DNA of 53,516 bases from contig NZ_JADPUN010000224.1 of NCBI RefSeq assembly GCF_015690345.1, positions 1-53,516 of the forward strand, read 5' to 3'. The position numbers were made by a program, and so were the translations under genes. Shown here piece after piece: positions 33,229 to 41,580 of this stretch. This DNA comes from Plantactinospora alkalitolerans (GTDB lineage Bacteria; Actinomycetota; Actinomycetes; Mycobacteriales; Micromonosporaceae). Numbering within the stretch: position 1 is the first letter of the stretch; the number at the start of each line of letters is the position of its first letter. The notes beneath the pieces are model-generated. The model ran no database searches. It had not been told where the DNA came from and saw nothing but the letters and a program-made list of their open reading frames with translations.

Positions 33229-34203
33229 GTGGAGGTCGGTGTTTCCCCACCAGCAGAGGGGCGTCGGCTGCTCCGCGCCGAGGCCAGCCGGCGGCCGTGG
33301 CAGGCGCTGCCGGCCGGGTTCCAGACTGCCGTGGCCGACCTGTTGGGCGCGACCGTGGCGATGTCGAGCACTGAGTCCGGTGGCTTCTCCGGCGGCGTGG
33401 CGGCGCGGGTCGGCTGCACCGATGGCAGGCGGGCCTTCGTGAAGGCCGTCCCGATCGAGGACGATGCCGGCGCCGTCGCTCTCTATCGGAGGGAAGCCGT
33501 GATGGCCGCCGCCTTACCGTCCCACCTGCCCGCACCCCGCCTGCTCGGTTGTGTCGAGGCGGACGGTTGGCTGGGACTGGCGTTCGAGGAAATCGACGGG
33601 CATTGCGTCGCCCTGCCGTGGCGGGACGCGGAGCTCCGACTGGTGAGCGCCGCGGTGGATGAGTTGTCCGGGTTGGGCACGCCATGCCCCGTGGCGGCGG
33701 CCGAGCCCTGGGGCGGCGCGCCGGACGGTTGGGAGTCCTGGCGGTCGATCGCGGTGGACCCCGGGGCGGTCACGCTGCCGACGTGGTGCCGGGGCCGGCT
33801 GAACGATCTCGTGTCGCTGGAGGACCGGCTGGCGGAGGCGGTCGATGGTGACACCCTGTTGCATTCGGATCTGCGCTCCGACAACATCATGCTCACCGCG
33901 GACGGGATCCGTATGGTCGACTGGGCGTGGGCCGCCCGCGGGCAGCCCTGGATCGATCAGTTGATCTTCTGTCTCTGTGCTGCGGTGCAGGGAGCCGATG
34001 CACCGGATTCGATGTTCCTCGCCAGTCGGTGGGGTCGCCGGGCCGACGCCGCCGCGGTGGACTCCGTCCTTGCCGCCCTGGCTGGCCGCTTTCTGTTGGC
34101 CGCGGCGTCGGATGCGCCGGCCCCCTGCGGCCTGCGGGCATTTCAGCGGGAGGAGGCGCGGGTGAGCCTCGAATGGCTAAGCTCTCGCACCAAGTGGGGC
34201 TGA
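33229..34203 (+). CDS. Aminoglycoside phosphotransferase-like kinase (APH family)
   Basis: 324 aa from GTG 33229 (GGGAGG 7 nt upstream). Kinase signatures: FVKAV lysine in the N-lobe, catalytic loop LLHSDLRSDNIML (His212, Asp214, Asn219) and metal-binding MVDWAWAARG. APH-family enzymes phosphorylate hydroxyls of aminosugar antibiotics or small metabolites. Next to a cluster with aminosugar features it is a self-resistance or tailoring candidate. First gene of a short plus-strand unit with the FkbM methyltransferase. Confidence 0.85.
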   Translation: MEVGVSPPAEGRRLLRAEASRRPWQALPAGFQTAVADLLGATVAMSSTESGGFSGGVAARVGCTDGRRAFVKAVPIEDDAGAVALYRREAVMAAALPSHLPAPRLLGCVEADGWLGLAFEEIDGHCVALPWRDAELRLVSAAVDELSGLGTPCPVAAAEPWGGAPDGWESWRSIAVDPGAVTLPTWCRGRLNDLVSLEDRLAEAVDGDTLLHSDLRSDNIMLTADGIRMVDWAWAARGQPWIDQLIFCLCAAVQGADAPDSMFLASRWGRRADAAAVDSVLAALAGRFLLAAASDAPAPCGLRAFQREEARVSLEWLSSRTKWG

Positions 34204-34277
34204 TCGATGTCAGGCGGTCGCCCAAGAGCGCTGCTCCACACATCCACGCGTTCACCACGGGGGAAGGACGACAGGCC

Positions 34278-35075
34278 ATGACCGATCAGGCAGTCACCAC
34301 GGGACAGCCGGCCATCGACCACGACGAGCTGTCCGAGGTGGTCGCCCGGCTTCGTGATCCGCGGTGCCCAGCCACCGGGACGTTGACGTTCGGTGGATTT
34401 ACCATCGAATACGTCTCGCCGCAGGCGTGCGCGTCTACCATCGAGCTTCTCTTCGATCAGCGGATCTACGACGTCGGCCCGTTGCGCGGCCCCGAGCGCA
34501 TCATTGACGGTGGAGGGTGGATCGGACTGAGCACCTTGCGGTTCCGTTCGCTCTACCCGGATGCCCACATCACCGTGTTCGAGCCCGATCCGGAGCTTTT
34601 TGCCATCCTGTGCCGCAACATCGAGCGGAACGGGCTCACCAACGTGCAGCCGGTCCAGGCGGCGCTGGCGGGCCGCGCCGAGCAACGCGCGTTCATGGCG
34701 TCCGGAAGCGACAACGGCAGTCTCGTGGCCGCGCCGTGGTCAAGTACGTCGATCCAAGTACCCACAATTCCGGTCAGCGGCTATGTCGACCCTTCCGTAT
34801 CTCTGCTCAAGCTGAACATCGAGGGCGCGGAGGCCGATGTCATCGCGGAGCTGGGCAGCCGGCTCGCGTCGGTCGACCAGGTGCTGATCGAGTACCACGG
34901 GTTCGCCGAACTGCCACAGAGCCTGCACGAAATTCTCGCGCGGCTGGATCAGAACGGGCACACGTACATCGTCAGCCACTTCAACGCCACGAACCGGTCG
35001 TGTGTGCCGCCGCTGCGCCTGGACCGGAACTACAGGTACTTCCTGCTGATCTATTCCCGCCGGCTGTCGGACTGA
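34278..35075 (+). CDS. FkbM-family methyltransferase
   Basis: 265 aa from ATG 34278; an in-frame start at 34174 would overlap the kinase gene and lacks a site, while GGAAGGA precedes 34278. FkbM features: ERIIDGGGWIGLSTLRF, HITVFEPDPELFAILCRNIE, LLKLNIEGAEADVI, VLIEYHGF. These are O-methyltransferases acting on sugar or polyketide hydroxyls. Convergent with the histidine phosphatase gene across 8 bp. Confidence 0.9.
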   Translation: MTDQAVTTGQPAIDHDELSEVVARLRDPRCPATGTLTFGGFTIEYVSPQACASTIELLFDQRIYDVGPLRGPERIIDGGGWIGLSTLRFRSLYPDAHITVFEPDPELFAILCRNIERNGLTNVQPVQAALAGRAEQRAFMASGSDNGSLVAAPWSSTSIQVPTIPVSGYVDPSVSLLKLNIEGAEADVIAELGSRLASVDQVLIEYHGFAELPQSLHEILARLDQNGHTYIVSHFNATNRSCVPPLRLDRNYRYFLLIYSRRLSD

Positions 35076-35083
35076 CGGGCGCG

Positions 35084-35761
35084 CTACGGGATCGACCAGG
35101 GGACGGTGTCGGCGGTCAGGATGCGTAGACCGGTGACGCTCCAGATCGCCACCGAGTGGCTGACCACGAGGACCGGTCCTCGACCGACCTGTCGGCGCAG
35201 CGCCGCGTCGACCCGGGTGCGCAGGTCGACGACGTCCTCGAAGTTAGGTCCGTCGTGCTCGTCCGGTCGGACACCGGTCCACATCGCATACAACGCGCGG
35301 TCGACGACCTCCATCGGATGAGATCGTCCGCTGACATCGACACACCACTCGCGCAGATCGATCTCGACCTCGAGCGTGAGTCCCAGTTCGACCGCCACCA
35401 GATGGGCGGACTGCATGGCCCGGGTCAGTGGCGAGCTGACCACCCGCCGGATGCCGAGTCCGGATATGGCCCTGGCCTGCCGCTCCACCTCGTCGATACC
35501 GTGGGAGGTCAGTGGTGCCAGGTCGGTGGCATCGGCTCGGGAACCGGCCGGCGTCGTCGGCCACGCCGTCTCGCCGTGCCGCATCAGCAGCGCTCCGGAT
35601 CCCGGCTGCCATGCCGGCGGCGCCCGCCGGGCCACCGGCGGTGCCGGAACGGATTCGGCGGTCTGCCGGACGCCCTCGGGAGCCAGCGACGGTATCGCGC
35701 CCGGGGATCCGGCAGTACGGCCGCCAACCGTGGCAGCACCTCGCCCGTCGTGAAGGCTCAT
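35084..35761 (-). CDS. Histidine phosphatase superfamily protein
   Basis: About 225 aa from ATG 35761; in-frame starts exist up to 35869 and the true one is uncertain. The RHG motif is LLMRHGETAW, followed by SSPLTRAMQSAHLVAVEL and the second catalytic His in VLVVSHSVAIWSV. The N-terminal ~60 residues are low-complexity Ala/Pro/Gly. It may remove a phosphate late in the pathway, for example one added by the neighbouring kinase as protection; this is inference. Marks the probable right edge of the cluster. Confidence 0.82.
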   Translation of the reverse strand: MSLHDGRGAATVGGRTAGSPGAIPSLAPEGVRQTAESVPAPPVARRAPPAWQPGSGALLMRHGETAWPTTPAGSRADATDLAPLTSHGIDEVERQARAISGLGIRRVVSSPLTRAMQSAHLVAVELGLTLEVEIDLREWCVDVSGRSHPMEVVDRALYAMWTGVRPDEHDGPNFEDVVDLRTRVDAALRRQVGRGPVLVVSHSVAIWSVTGLRILTADTVPWSIP

Positions 35762-35933
35762 ATCCTCATCCCTAGCTGTCGCCGTCGCATCAAGGGAACG
35801 CGATGGCGCTATCGTCACGCCTTCGCCTCGCTTTGCGTACGCCAGCCTTCCGGTTGCCCGGTGGTGCATGAACGGAACGGGGGCGCGAATCGTGGCCCAA
35901 CGCTGTACCTGCCGAAAATGTCATCCGGGCAGG

Positions 35934-37004
35934 TCAGGCCGCATGTTCGTACTCGTGCAGGATGCCGCCGAGGCGGTCACGACGACGGATGTTCAGGCGG
36001 TCGAGCCTGTGCGGGTCGGTGATTGGTTCGGGTAGCGGTGTGAGTGGTCGGACGTTGGCGATTCCCTGATGCGGGCGGTGCTCGTTGTAGAAGATCTCGT
36101 ACTCGCGCAGCGCATGCGGTAGGTGCCGCTGGTTAAGGATCAGTGTCCGGTCGAGGAGTTCGCGGCGGCGGGTCCGTACCCAGCGTTCCATGATCGCGTT
36201 CATCCGGGGTATCCGGACGCCGGTGCGTACCACGGTGATGCCGGTGTCGGCGAGAATCGTGTCGAACGCGGCCGGATACTTGCCGTCCCTGTCGCGGATC
36301 AGGTACTTCACCGGGCAGCCCGCGTCTTCGAGGTCCATGACCAGGTTGCGGGCGATCTGGGCCACCCACGCCGCGGTCGGGTGCGCAGTCGCACCGAGGA
36401 TCCGGACCCGGCGGGTGGCATGGTCGATGACCGCGAGGATGTAGAGGCGGGCCCCGGTCAGCGTGGTCGTCTCGAAGAAGTCGGCGGCGATGACGGCCTG
36501 TGCCTGGGTGCGCAGGAACGTGGCCCACGTGCTGGTGGTGCGCTCGGGTGCCGGATCGACACCCGCCTGGTGGAGGATTTCCCAGACGGTGGACGCGGCG
36601 GCCTTGACGCCCAGCACGAGCAGTTCGCCGTGGGTCCTGCGGTATCCCCAGGTGCTGTTCTCCCGGGCCAGGCGCAGGACCAGCCGGCGGACCGACCGGG
36701 CGGTTCGTGGCCGTCCGGCCTGGTCGGGCCGGGAACGCCGGGCGTGCCGGCGAGCGGTCAGATCCCGGTGCCAGCGCAGGACCGTGTCCGGGCTTACCAG
36801 TAGCCGCAGGTGGTTCAGTACGCCGCGCGGTAGCGGGTGTAGTAGGACTGCCAGCCACGCCCGGTCGGCTGGGGTGAACCGGACCCGGTCACTGTGCAGT
36901 TGTCGTTGCAGGACCATGATCTGGTGCCGCAGTGCGAGGATCTCTGTGTCCTTGTCGCGGTCACTCGTCGGCAGCAGCCGTAGTAGGGCGAGCGCATTGG
37001 TCAC
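35934..37004 (-). mobile_element. Complete DDE (rve-type, IS3-like) transposase gene
   Basis: 356 aa. N-terminal leucine-rich helix ILALRHQIMVLQRQL, helix-turn-helix VSPDTVLRWHRDL, HTH_21-like STWGYRRTHGELLVLG, then an integrase core with DFFETTTL (Asp), IRDRDGKYPAAF (Asp) and MNAIMERWVRT (Glu) as DDE residues. Single-frame, unlike classical two-frame IS3 orfAB. I could not define terminal inverted repeats by eye. It lies immediately right of the cluster and starts the mobile-DNA-rich region. Confidence 0.9.
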
Positions 37005-37239
37005 GCCGAGGTACGCCAGTCGAAGCAGTACACCTCATCGTCGCGCGGTGCTCGACGCAGACGGAACATCGCGATCCAGCCGAGAGGTTCCGCGTCTCCA
37101 CCGGCGGCTTTCACATCGATCATGAAGATGGCTGTGGCCAGGACGGATGAGATTGTCGGCATCCACACCGCCGTCCCGATGGCAGCGCCCGACGATCATC
37201 CGTAGCCGGTGGTCGCCGCCGGGGTGCCAGACCCCGTGG

Positions 37240-37500
37240 TCACCCCACCCGACGGCGCAGACAGAGGAGTTTTCCGCCCGCGTCCACGCCGACGATCTCC
37301 CAACCACGACTCTCCAAGAGCTCTGCGGCGGACAGCAGCACATCCACCCTGGCCAGATCGCTGGGATGGATGTTCGTGTCGGCGTAGAACGACGACAGCG
37401 CGATAACCAGGTAGATCAGCGAAAACGGGTAGCTGTCGAGCGACACCCGACCGGAGAGAACATCATCAGCCTCGAAGATCCGAGGCGGGCGCGGCAACAT
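37240..37500 (-). CDS. Small hypothetical protein
   Basis: 86 aa from ATG 37500. Reads as a folded domain (YPFSLIYLVIALSSFYADTN, LLSAAELLESRGWEIVGVDA) with a hydrophobic helix and a C-terminal strand-turn. No family recognised. Divergent from the next gene across 68 bp. Confidence 0.5.
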   Translation of the reverse strand: MLPRPPRIFEADDVLSGRVSLDSYPFSLIYLVIALSSFYADTNIHPSDLARVDVLLSAAELLESRGWEIVGVDAGGKLLCLRRRVG

Positions 37501-37568
37501 CAAACCAATATGCCATCACTTCTCAACAGCACAGCAGTGCCCGGAAATCTCGGACTTGTCGCAACCGC

Positions 37569-37967
37569 ATGGTTCCTACCAAACAGGCCGCCCTCAAGGT
37601 CCTCTACCTGGCCGTGGTCAGCCTCGACCCGACCCCGTCGCAGGCCTGGCTCGCGGCCCACCTGGACAATCCGTTCCGCGACTGGGTGGAGGACTCCAAG
37701 GCATTCGGGCAGGCCGCCTGCGTGGCATATACCCGTGCCTGGCACGCCGTCGGAGCCATCGCTCCCGAGGCATCTGATCGGCTGGACGCCGCGGAACGCG
37801 TGCTACGCGGATTCGTGGCTGATCTCAACGCGATCAACGACAAGTACGGCCTGATCGACACGCTGAACCGCGAGCACGCGTGGGACGTCTTCTGCGACCT
37901 GGCCAAACGCCTCCATGTTCCTGAAGCCCAAGCAGATAGGTGGTTCGAGGACGGGCGGCGATTCTGA
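37569..37967 (+). CDS. Hypothetical protein
   Basis: 132 aa from ATG 37569. Helical, soluble, with AALKVLYLAVVSLDPTPSQA and DRLDAAERVLRGFVADLNAI. Likely a real gene by codon use and composition; no family recognised. Possibly paired with the divergent small gene. Confidence 0.55.
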   Translation: MVPTKQAALKVLYLAVVSLDPTPSQAWLAAHLDNPFRDWVEDSKAFGQAACVAYTRAWHAVGAIAPEASDRLDAAERVLRGFVADLNAINDKYGLIDTLNREHAWDVFCDLAKRLHVPEAQADRWFEDGRRF

Positions 37968-38275
37968 AGGCATGATCGCCTCGATCAAGGCCGACCTTGT
38001 ACTCTCCACCGCGTCGGGCCAACCCGCGACCAGTCACACGCATGCTCATCGGCATGAGCCCGAGCCCGACACGTCAAGCGGCGTACGGGAAGTGATGAGG
38101 CGCCGGTACGCGAGGCGCACGATCGGGCGGCAGATCCGGACGTCGATCGACATGAAGGCCGGCCACGGAATGTGACGGCTCCGGCTGGCGGTGGCGTCGC
38201 GTGGTCGGCAGCGGCCAGAGATAGCCAGGGCGCGTCTCGTGTCCGCAGGGTTGGTTCGTGTTCCGGAAGTAGGTT
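37968..38275. other. Intergenic, nothing recognised
   Basis: 308 bp with only short overlapping frames of shadow composition. No RNA gene, repeat or clear promoter seen. Confidence 0.4.
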
Positions 38276-38704
38276 GTGGGCGTGGCCGGCTTTGGTCGTC
38301 AGGTGTTCCGCTACCGGCTGGACTTCGGTGGCGGTGAGCGCGAGGTCCTGTCGTTGTTGGAGGCGGACTGGGTGGTCCGGCATGGATTGAATCCGGAGGC
38401 GGTGATGGCAATCGTCCGTGAGGGCGCCGACTCGCACAGGCTGGCGGTGGCCGATGTTCGGGAGAACGGCGCGTTCCTTCGCCTGCTGTCGAGGGTCATC
38501 TTCGAGAACATCGGCCGGTGCGACGGCGTTCGGCGCCAAGCGGCGGTGCAGGGCAACGGCCACGTCTACCTGCTCGATACACGGATAGGCGATCCGAGCG
38601 GACGGGTGCCGCCCGATGACATCATCGGTGAGGTCGAGGTCCGTTACGGACGGCCCGTGGCAGGCTCGTATCGCCACAACCGCGACACCGACTACTCACG
38701 GTAG
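38276..38704 (+). CDS. Hypothetical protein
   Basis: 142 aa from GTG 38276 (GGAAG about 10 nt upstream). VFRYRLDFGGGEREVLSLLE and VYLLDTRIGDPSGRVPPDDIIG give an alpha/beta look. Not recognised. Stands alone on the plus strand. Confidence 0.5.
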   Translation: MGVAGFGRQVFRYRLDFGGGEREVLSLLEADWVVRHGLNPEAVMAIVREGADSHRLAVADVRENGAFLRLLSRVIFENIGRCDGVRRQAAVQGNGHVYLLDTRIGDPSGRVPPDDIIGEVEVRYGRPVAGSYRHNRDTDYSR

Positions 38705-39186
38705 CAGGATGGTTCGGCCTACCCGAGGTCATCGAAGCGGCGCTGCAGCACCGGCTACACGCCAGGAGCACTGACGAGCGCATCTGAACGGCAGGACGCC
38801 GTCGCAGGCAACAGACGGGCTGCACGAAACCGCGCCAGACCGCCGCAAGGTAGGAGATGTTGACGGTGGCGCTACCCGAGGCTGGTCATGCTGTGTAGGC
38901 GCTCGGAATGCGGCATGAGCGAGTGTCTCGACTGGCGGGCAGGAACCTGCGTTGGAGGTGCGAGCGAGTACCAAGGTGGGTGAGCGGCGAGTGGCCCCTG
39001 CCCGGCGCATGCCGCAACTCCCGCCGTGCGCCCACGCCGTCGGCCAGCGGGTCGCCGAGCGGCTTGGTTTCACCGTAGACATGCGCCCGGGTACTCGGTG
39101 CCTGCCAGCATGGTGGATCCTGGTTGACGTGGACCACGATCTGTTGACCGCTGTAGCGCCTCGCGAGAAGCGGAGGTCGGCGTTGC
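38705..39186. other. 482-bp gap, nothing firm
   Basis: Contains overlapping frames of about 80-117 codons on both strands, none with a convincing start or family signature. The end of the gap carries the GGAGG ribosome site of the HxlR gene. Confidence 0.4.
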
Positions 39187-39531
39187 ATGAGTGACTACGA
39201 CGTGTTTCTCGCTGACTGCCCCGCCCGCACGACGCTGGATCTGGTGGCTGACACCTGGTCGGTCGTCGTGGTGTTCGGCCTGGGACGCGGTCCGCAACGC
39301 TACAGCGATCTCCACGACCGAATCGGCGGGATCAGCAAGAAGATGCTCACCCAGACACTGCGCAAGCTGGAGCACAACAACCTTGTGGAGCGACGAGTCT
39401 TGGCTACCGCGCCTGCGGGCGTGGAGTACCGACTGACCCAGCTCGGGCAGAGCCTGCTCGGGCCGGTGTCGGTGCTCGCCCGGTGGGCTGAGGAGCACGC
39501 CGACGAGCTTGTTGACGACGACAGCTTCTGA
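39187..39531 (+). CDS. HxlR-family winged-helix regulator
   Basis: 114 aa from ATG 39187 with GGAGG 10 nt upstream. HxlR hallmarks: N-terminal Cys11 (LADCPARTTLDLVADTWSV), RYSDLHDRIGGISKKMLTQT recognition region, LVERRVLATAPAGVEYRLT wing. Likely a redox- or quinone-responsive repressor of the oxidoreductase gene 48 bp downstream, the usual pairing for this family. Confidence 0.93.
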   Translation: MSDYDVFLADCPARTTLDLVADTWSVVVVFGLGRGPQRYSDLHDRIGGISKKMLTQTLRKLEHNNLVERRVLATAPAGVEYRLTQLGQSLLGPVSVLARWAEEHADELVDDDSF

Positions 39532-39579
39532 CCAGGCAGGGAACCGGATGGTGCCCTACGTCCGCCTAGCGTTGCCGTC

Positions 39580-40224
39580 ATGAGAATTGGTGTTCTTGGT
39601 GCCGGGGTGATGGCCGACGCGCTCGGCGCTCGGTGGGCCGCCGCCGGCCACGAGTTGATGGTCGCGGGTCGGACGGCGGGCAAGGCCGAGGCATTGGCCC
39701 GGAAGTGGGGCTGCCGCGCCGGAGGCTTCAGGGAAGTGGCCGAGTTCGGCGATGTCGCTCTGATCGCAGTCCTTTACCAAGGCATGCCGGCCACCCTGGC
39801 CGAGATTGGCGAAGCGCTGCGCGGCAAACCGATCGTCGACTGCAACAACCCGGTCGAGATCGAGCACTTCACTCTGGTCACCGAACCCGGTCGGTCGATG
39901 GCACAGGACATCGAGCTGGCGACCGGCGGACACGTCGTCAAGGCGTTCAACCTCTGTGAGGCGCGCGTGTGGCAGATGGATCCGCCGATGTTCGACAACC
40001 GTCGTCTGGTGGTGCCCTACTGTGGTGACCACTCCGCCGCGCTGGACATGACGCGACATCTCATCGCCGACCTCGGCGGTGAACCGGTGCCGATCGGCGG
40101 CCTCCGGCATGCTCACCACCTTGAGGCGATGGCTGCGGTCGTGATTTCGTTGCTGTTCGGCGGACGTGATCCGTACACCGTCTTCAACCTCGTTGACCGC
40201 GCCGCCGTCAGTATCGACGCGTAG
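39580..40224 (+). CDS. NADPH-dependent F420/NADP oxidoreductase-like protein
   Basis: 214 aa from ATG 39580. N-terminal Rossmann motif MRIGVLGAGVMADALGARW, LMVAGRTAGKAEALARKWG, then PIVDCNNPVEIEHF. Matches the NADP-oxidoreductase F420-dependent family. There is no ribosome site but a TAGCGT box about 15-20 bp upstream, so it may be leaderless. Probably regulated by the adjacent HxlR protein. Confidence 0.85.
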   Translation: MRIGVLGAGVMADALGARWAAAGHELMVAGRTAGKAEALARKWGCRAGGFREVAEFGDVALIAVLYQGMPATLAEIGEALRGKPIVDCNNPVEIEHFTLVTEPGRSMAQDIELATGGHVVKAFNLCEARVWQMDPPMFDNRRLVVPYCGDHSAALDMTRHLIADLGGEPVPIGGLRHAHHLEAMAAVVISLLFGGRDPYTVFNLVDRAAVSIDA

Positions 40225-40244
40225 CTGAATCCGCCGGGACATCG

Positions 40245-40274
40245 CTGGCCGACAGCCGAAGAGCTGTCGGCCAG
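40245..40274 (+). terminator. Terminator of the oxidoreductase gene
   Basis: Perfect 12-bp arms (40245-40256 and 40263-40274) with loop CGAAGA, 20 bp after the stop codon. Confidence 0.75.
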
Positions 40275-40312
40275 CCCGTCGAGATGCGTCTCCACGAACG
40301 CACTGTCATCGG

Positions 40313-40398
40313 CATGTCAGTGCGCCTCGAGCCGGCCTTCGCGGGGATGCGCTGGGGGAGCAGACTGGGAGCAGGGCCGTGCTCCCAATGGCGCTGAA
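40313..40398 (+). pseudogene. Possible 3' remnant of a tyrosine integrase gene
   Basis: A short plus-strand frame ending TGA at 40396-40398 reads GMRWGSRLGAGPCSQW. The WGSxLGA tail is typical of actinobacterial ICE/phage integrases that end just before a tRNA attachment site. A tRNA 3' fragment lies 92 bp downstream, which fits. The catalytic part is absent, so only a scar remains. Confidence 0.4.
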
Positions 40399-40489
40399 CG
40401 GCGTCCAACAGCCTTGACCTGCACGTATCATCCCCTGCCCGACCTGCGGCCCTCGCGTCACTGCTGGTCAGAGCGTTGCGGACCGTTCG

Positions 40490-40536
40490 TTGGCACGGAA
40501 GAGGTCACTGGTTCAAACCCAGTATCGCCCACCAGT
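40490..40536 (+). other. Attachment remnant: 3' end of a tRNA-Val-type gene
   Basis: GGAAGAGGTCACTGG-TTCAAAC-CCAGTATCGCCCACCA gives the anticodon-stem 3' strand, variable loop, T arm and acceptor end with encoded CCA. The 5' acceptor GGGCGAT is absent upstream. It matches the 3' half of actinobacterial tRNA-Val, a common integration target, so this is a second element scar, not a tRNA gene. Confidence 0.65.
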
Positions 40537-40550
40537 TATATAAGCAGGTC

Positions 40551-40588
40551 AAATGGTTCGTTACCGGATCTTCGGTAACGAACCATTT
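40551..40588. repeat. Perfect 16-bp inverted repeat beside the tRNA fragment
   Basis: Arms 40551-40566 and 40573-40588 with loop GATCTT; the arm begins AAATGGTTCGTTACC. AT-richer than its surroundings. It may be a terminator left from the tRNA locus or a recombination feature. Confidence 0.65.
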
Positions 40589-40777
40589 CATAGTTGCTCC
40601 TTACGGTGGGAGCAAATTGGGAGCACATGATCATCTACGGCGGCCAGGCCGAGCGATGGATGATGTCGTACGGGAAGGCCTGCCTCAGGCCCGGTCCGGT
40701 GAAGGCGCCGTCGGGGCTGCTTCGCCGACGTGGGCCGCGCTTGCCGCGGCCCGGTTCTCGCGGCGCTCACCGGGTGA

Positions 40778-41296
40778 CAGGTGGTTCGTCGACGAGACGT
40801 ACGTGAGGGTGAACGGCGTCTGGCGGTACGTGTATCGGGCGGTAGACCAGTACGGGCAGGTCATCGACGTGCTGGTATCGGCTCGCCGTGACGCTGGCGC
40901 CGCCCGGCGGTTCTTTCAGCGGGCGCTGTCGACGTTGAAGGTGACACCCAACGAAATCGTCACCGACGCCGCCTCGGTCTACCCTGCCGTGCTCGACGAG
41001 CTGATTCCGTCCGCGTGGCACCACGTCGAGCGGTACGCGAACAATCCGGTCGAAGCTGATCACAGCCAGTTGAAACACCGGTTGAGACCGATGCGCGGGC
41101 TACGAACGGACCAGACAACACAGGTGATCATCGCCGGACACGCCTTCATGCAGAACCTCCGCCGTGGCCACTACGAACTCGCCATCGACACCCCACCCGC
41201 TCTGCGGGTCGCAGCAGCGTTCGCCGAACTCGCCCAGGCGATCTGACCGCCCCTCCGGCACGAGCCTGACGCGTTTCCGATGCCGCAACGCAACGG
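40778..41296 (+). pseudogene. IS6-family transposase, N-terminally truncated, right inverted repeat kept
   Basis: From about 40778 the frame reads SPGDRWFVDETYVRVNGVWR, then YVYRAVDQYGQVIDVLV, AARRFFQRALSTLKVTP and KHRLRPMRGLRTDQ, the IS6 DDE core to its normal C-terminus (stop 41244-41246). The N-terminal zinc-finger/HTH part is missing; upstream bases belong to the attachment region. A terminal repeat GCCGCAACGCAACGG at 41282-41296 matches the left end of the second IS6 copy (46384-46397). Confidence 0.8.
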
Positions 41297-41501
41297 CGCC
41301 CGTGGGGCCGGCTACAGCATCTCGGCGCACGCCGGGCGCAACTGTTGGTGGAGACTGGGCGGCAGGTCCAGCAGATGCGGGCCTGGGTACGACCGAGACC
41401 GTCAAGGTCGGAGTCCACGAGCTCAACGTGTTCGGGAAAACTACATCCTGGCCGTCGATAAGGGCATGATCACTCCATAGTCTGGTTGCTGGGCGTGCAG
41501 T
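41297..41501. other. Gap between IS6 remnant and GH43 terminator
   Basis: Open frames such as ENYILAVDKGMITP hint at decayed coding sequence, but nothing is identifiable. Confidence 0.3.
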
Positions 41502-41539
41502 AAGGAGCGGGCGAAATCAATAGATCTCGCCCGCTCCTT
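41502..41539 (-). terminator. Terminator of the GH43 gene
   Basis: Perfect 13-bp arms (41502-41514, 41527-41539) with a 12-nt AT-rich loop, 42 bp beyond the stop codon. On the minus strand it is followed by an AC-rich, not T-rich, tail. Confidence 0.75.
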
Positions 41540-41580
41540 CTTGTGGCGCATTCAGCACGTCTCGAGAGTGCCTATGCTGG

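Larger units (their letters stand above)
40356..40625. repeat. Paired GGGAGCA repeats flanking the tRNA 3' fragment
   Basis: GGGAGCA occurs at 40356 and 40367 and again at 40608 and 40619, with 11-bp spacing in both pairs; inverted TGCTCC copies lie at 40380 and 40595. The ~20-bp units are near-identical and 252 bp apart on either side of the attachment core. They could be integrase arm sites or duplicated 3' ends of integrase genes. Confidence 0.45.

Noticed and set aside
40460-40536. Functional tRNA-Val gene
   Set aside because: The 5' half lacks GGGCGAT and a normal D arm.
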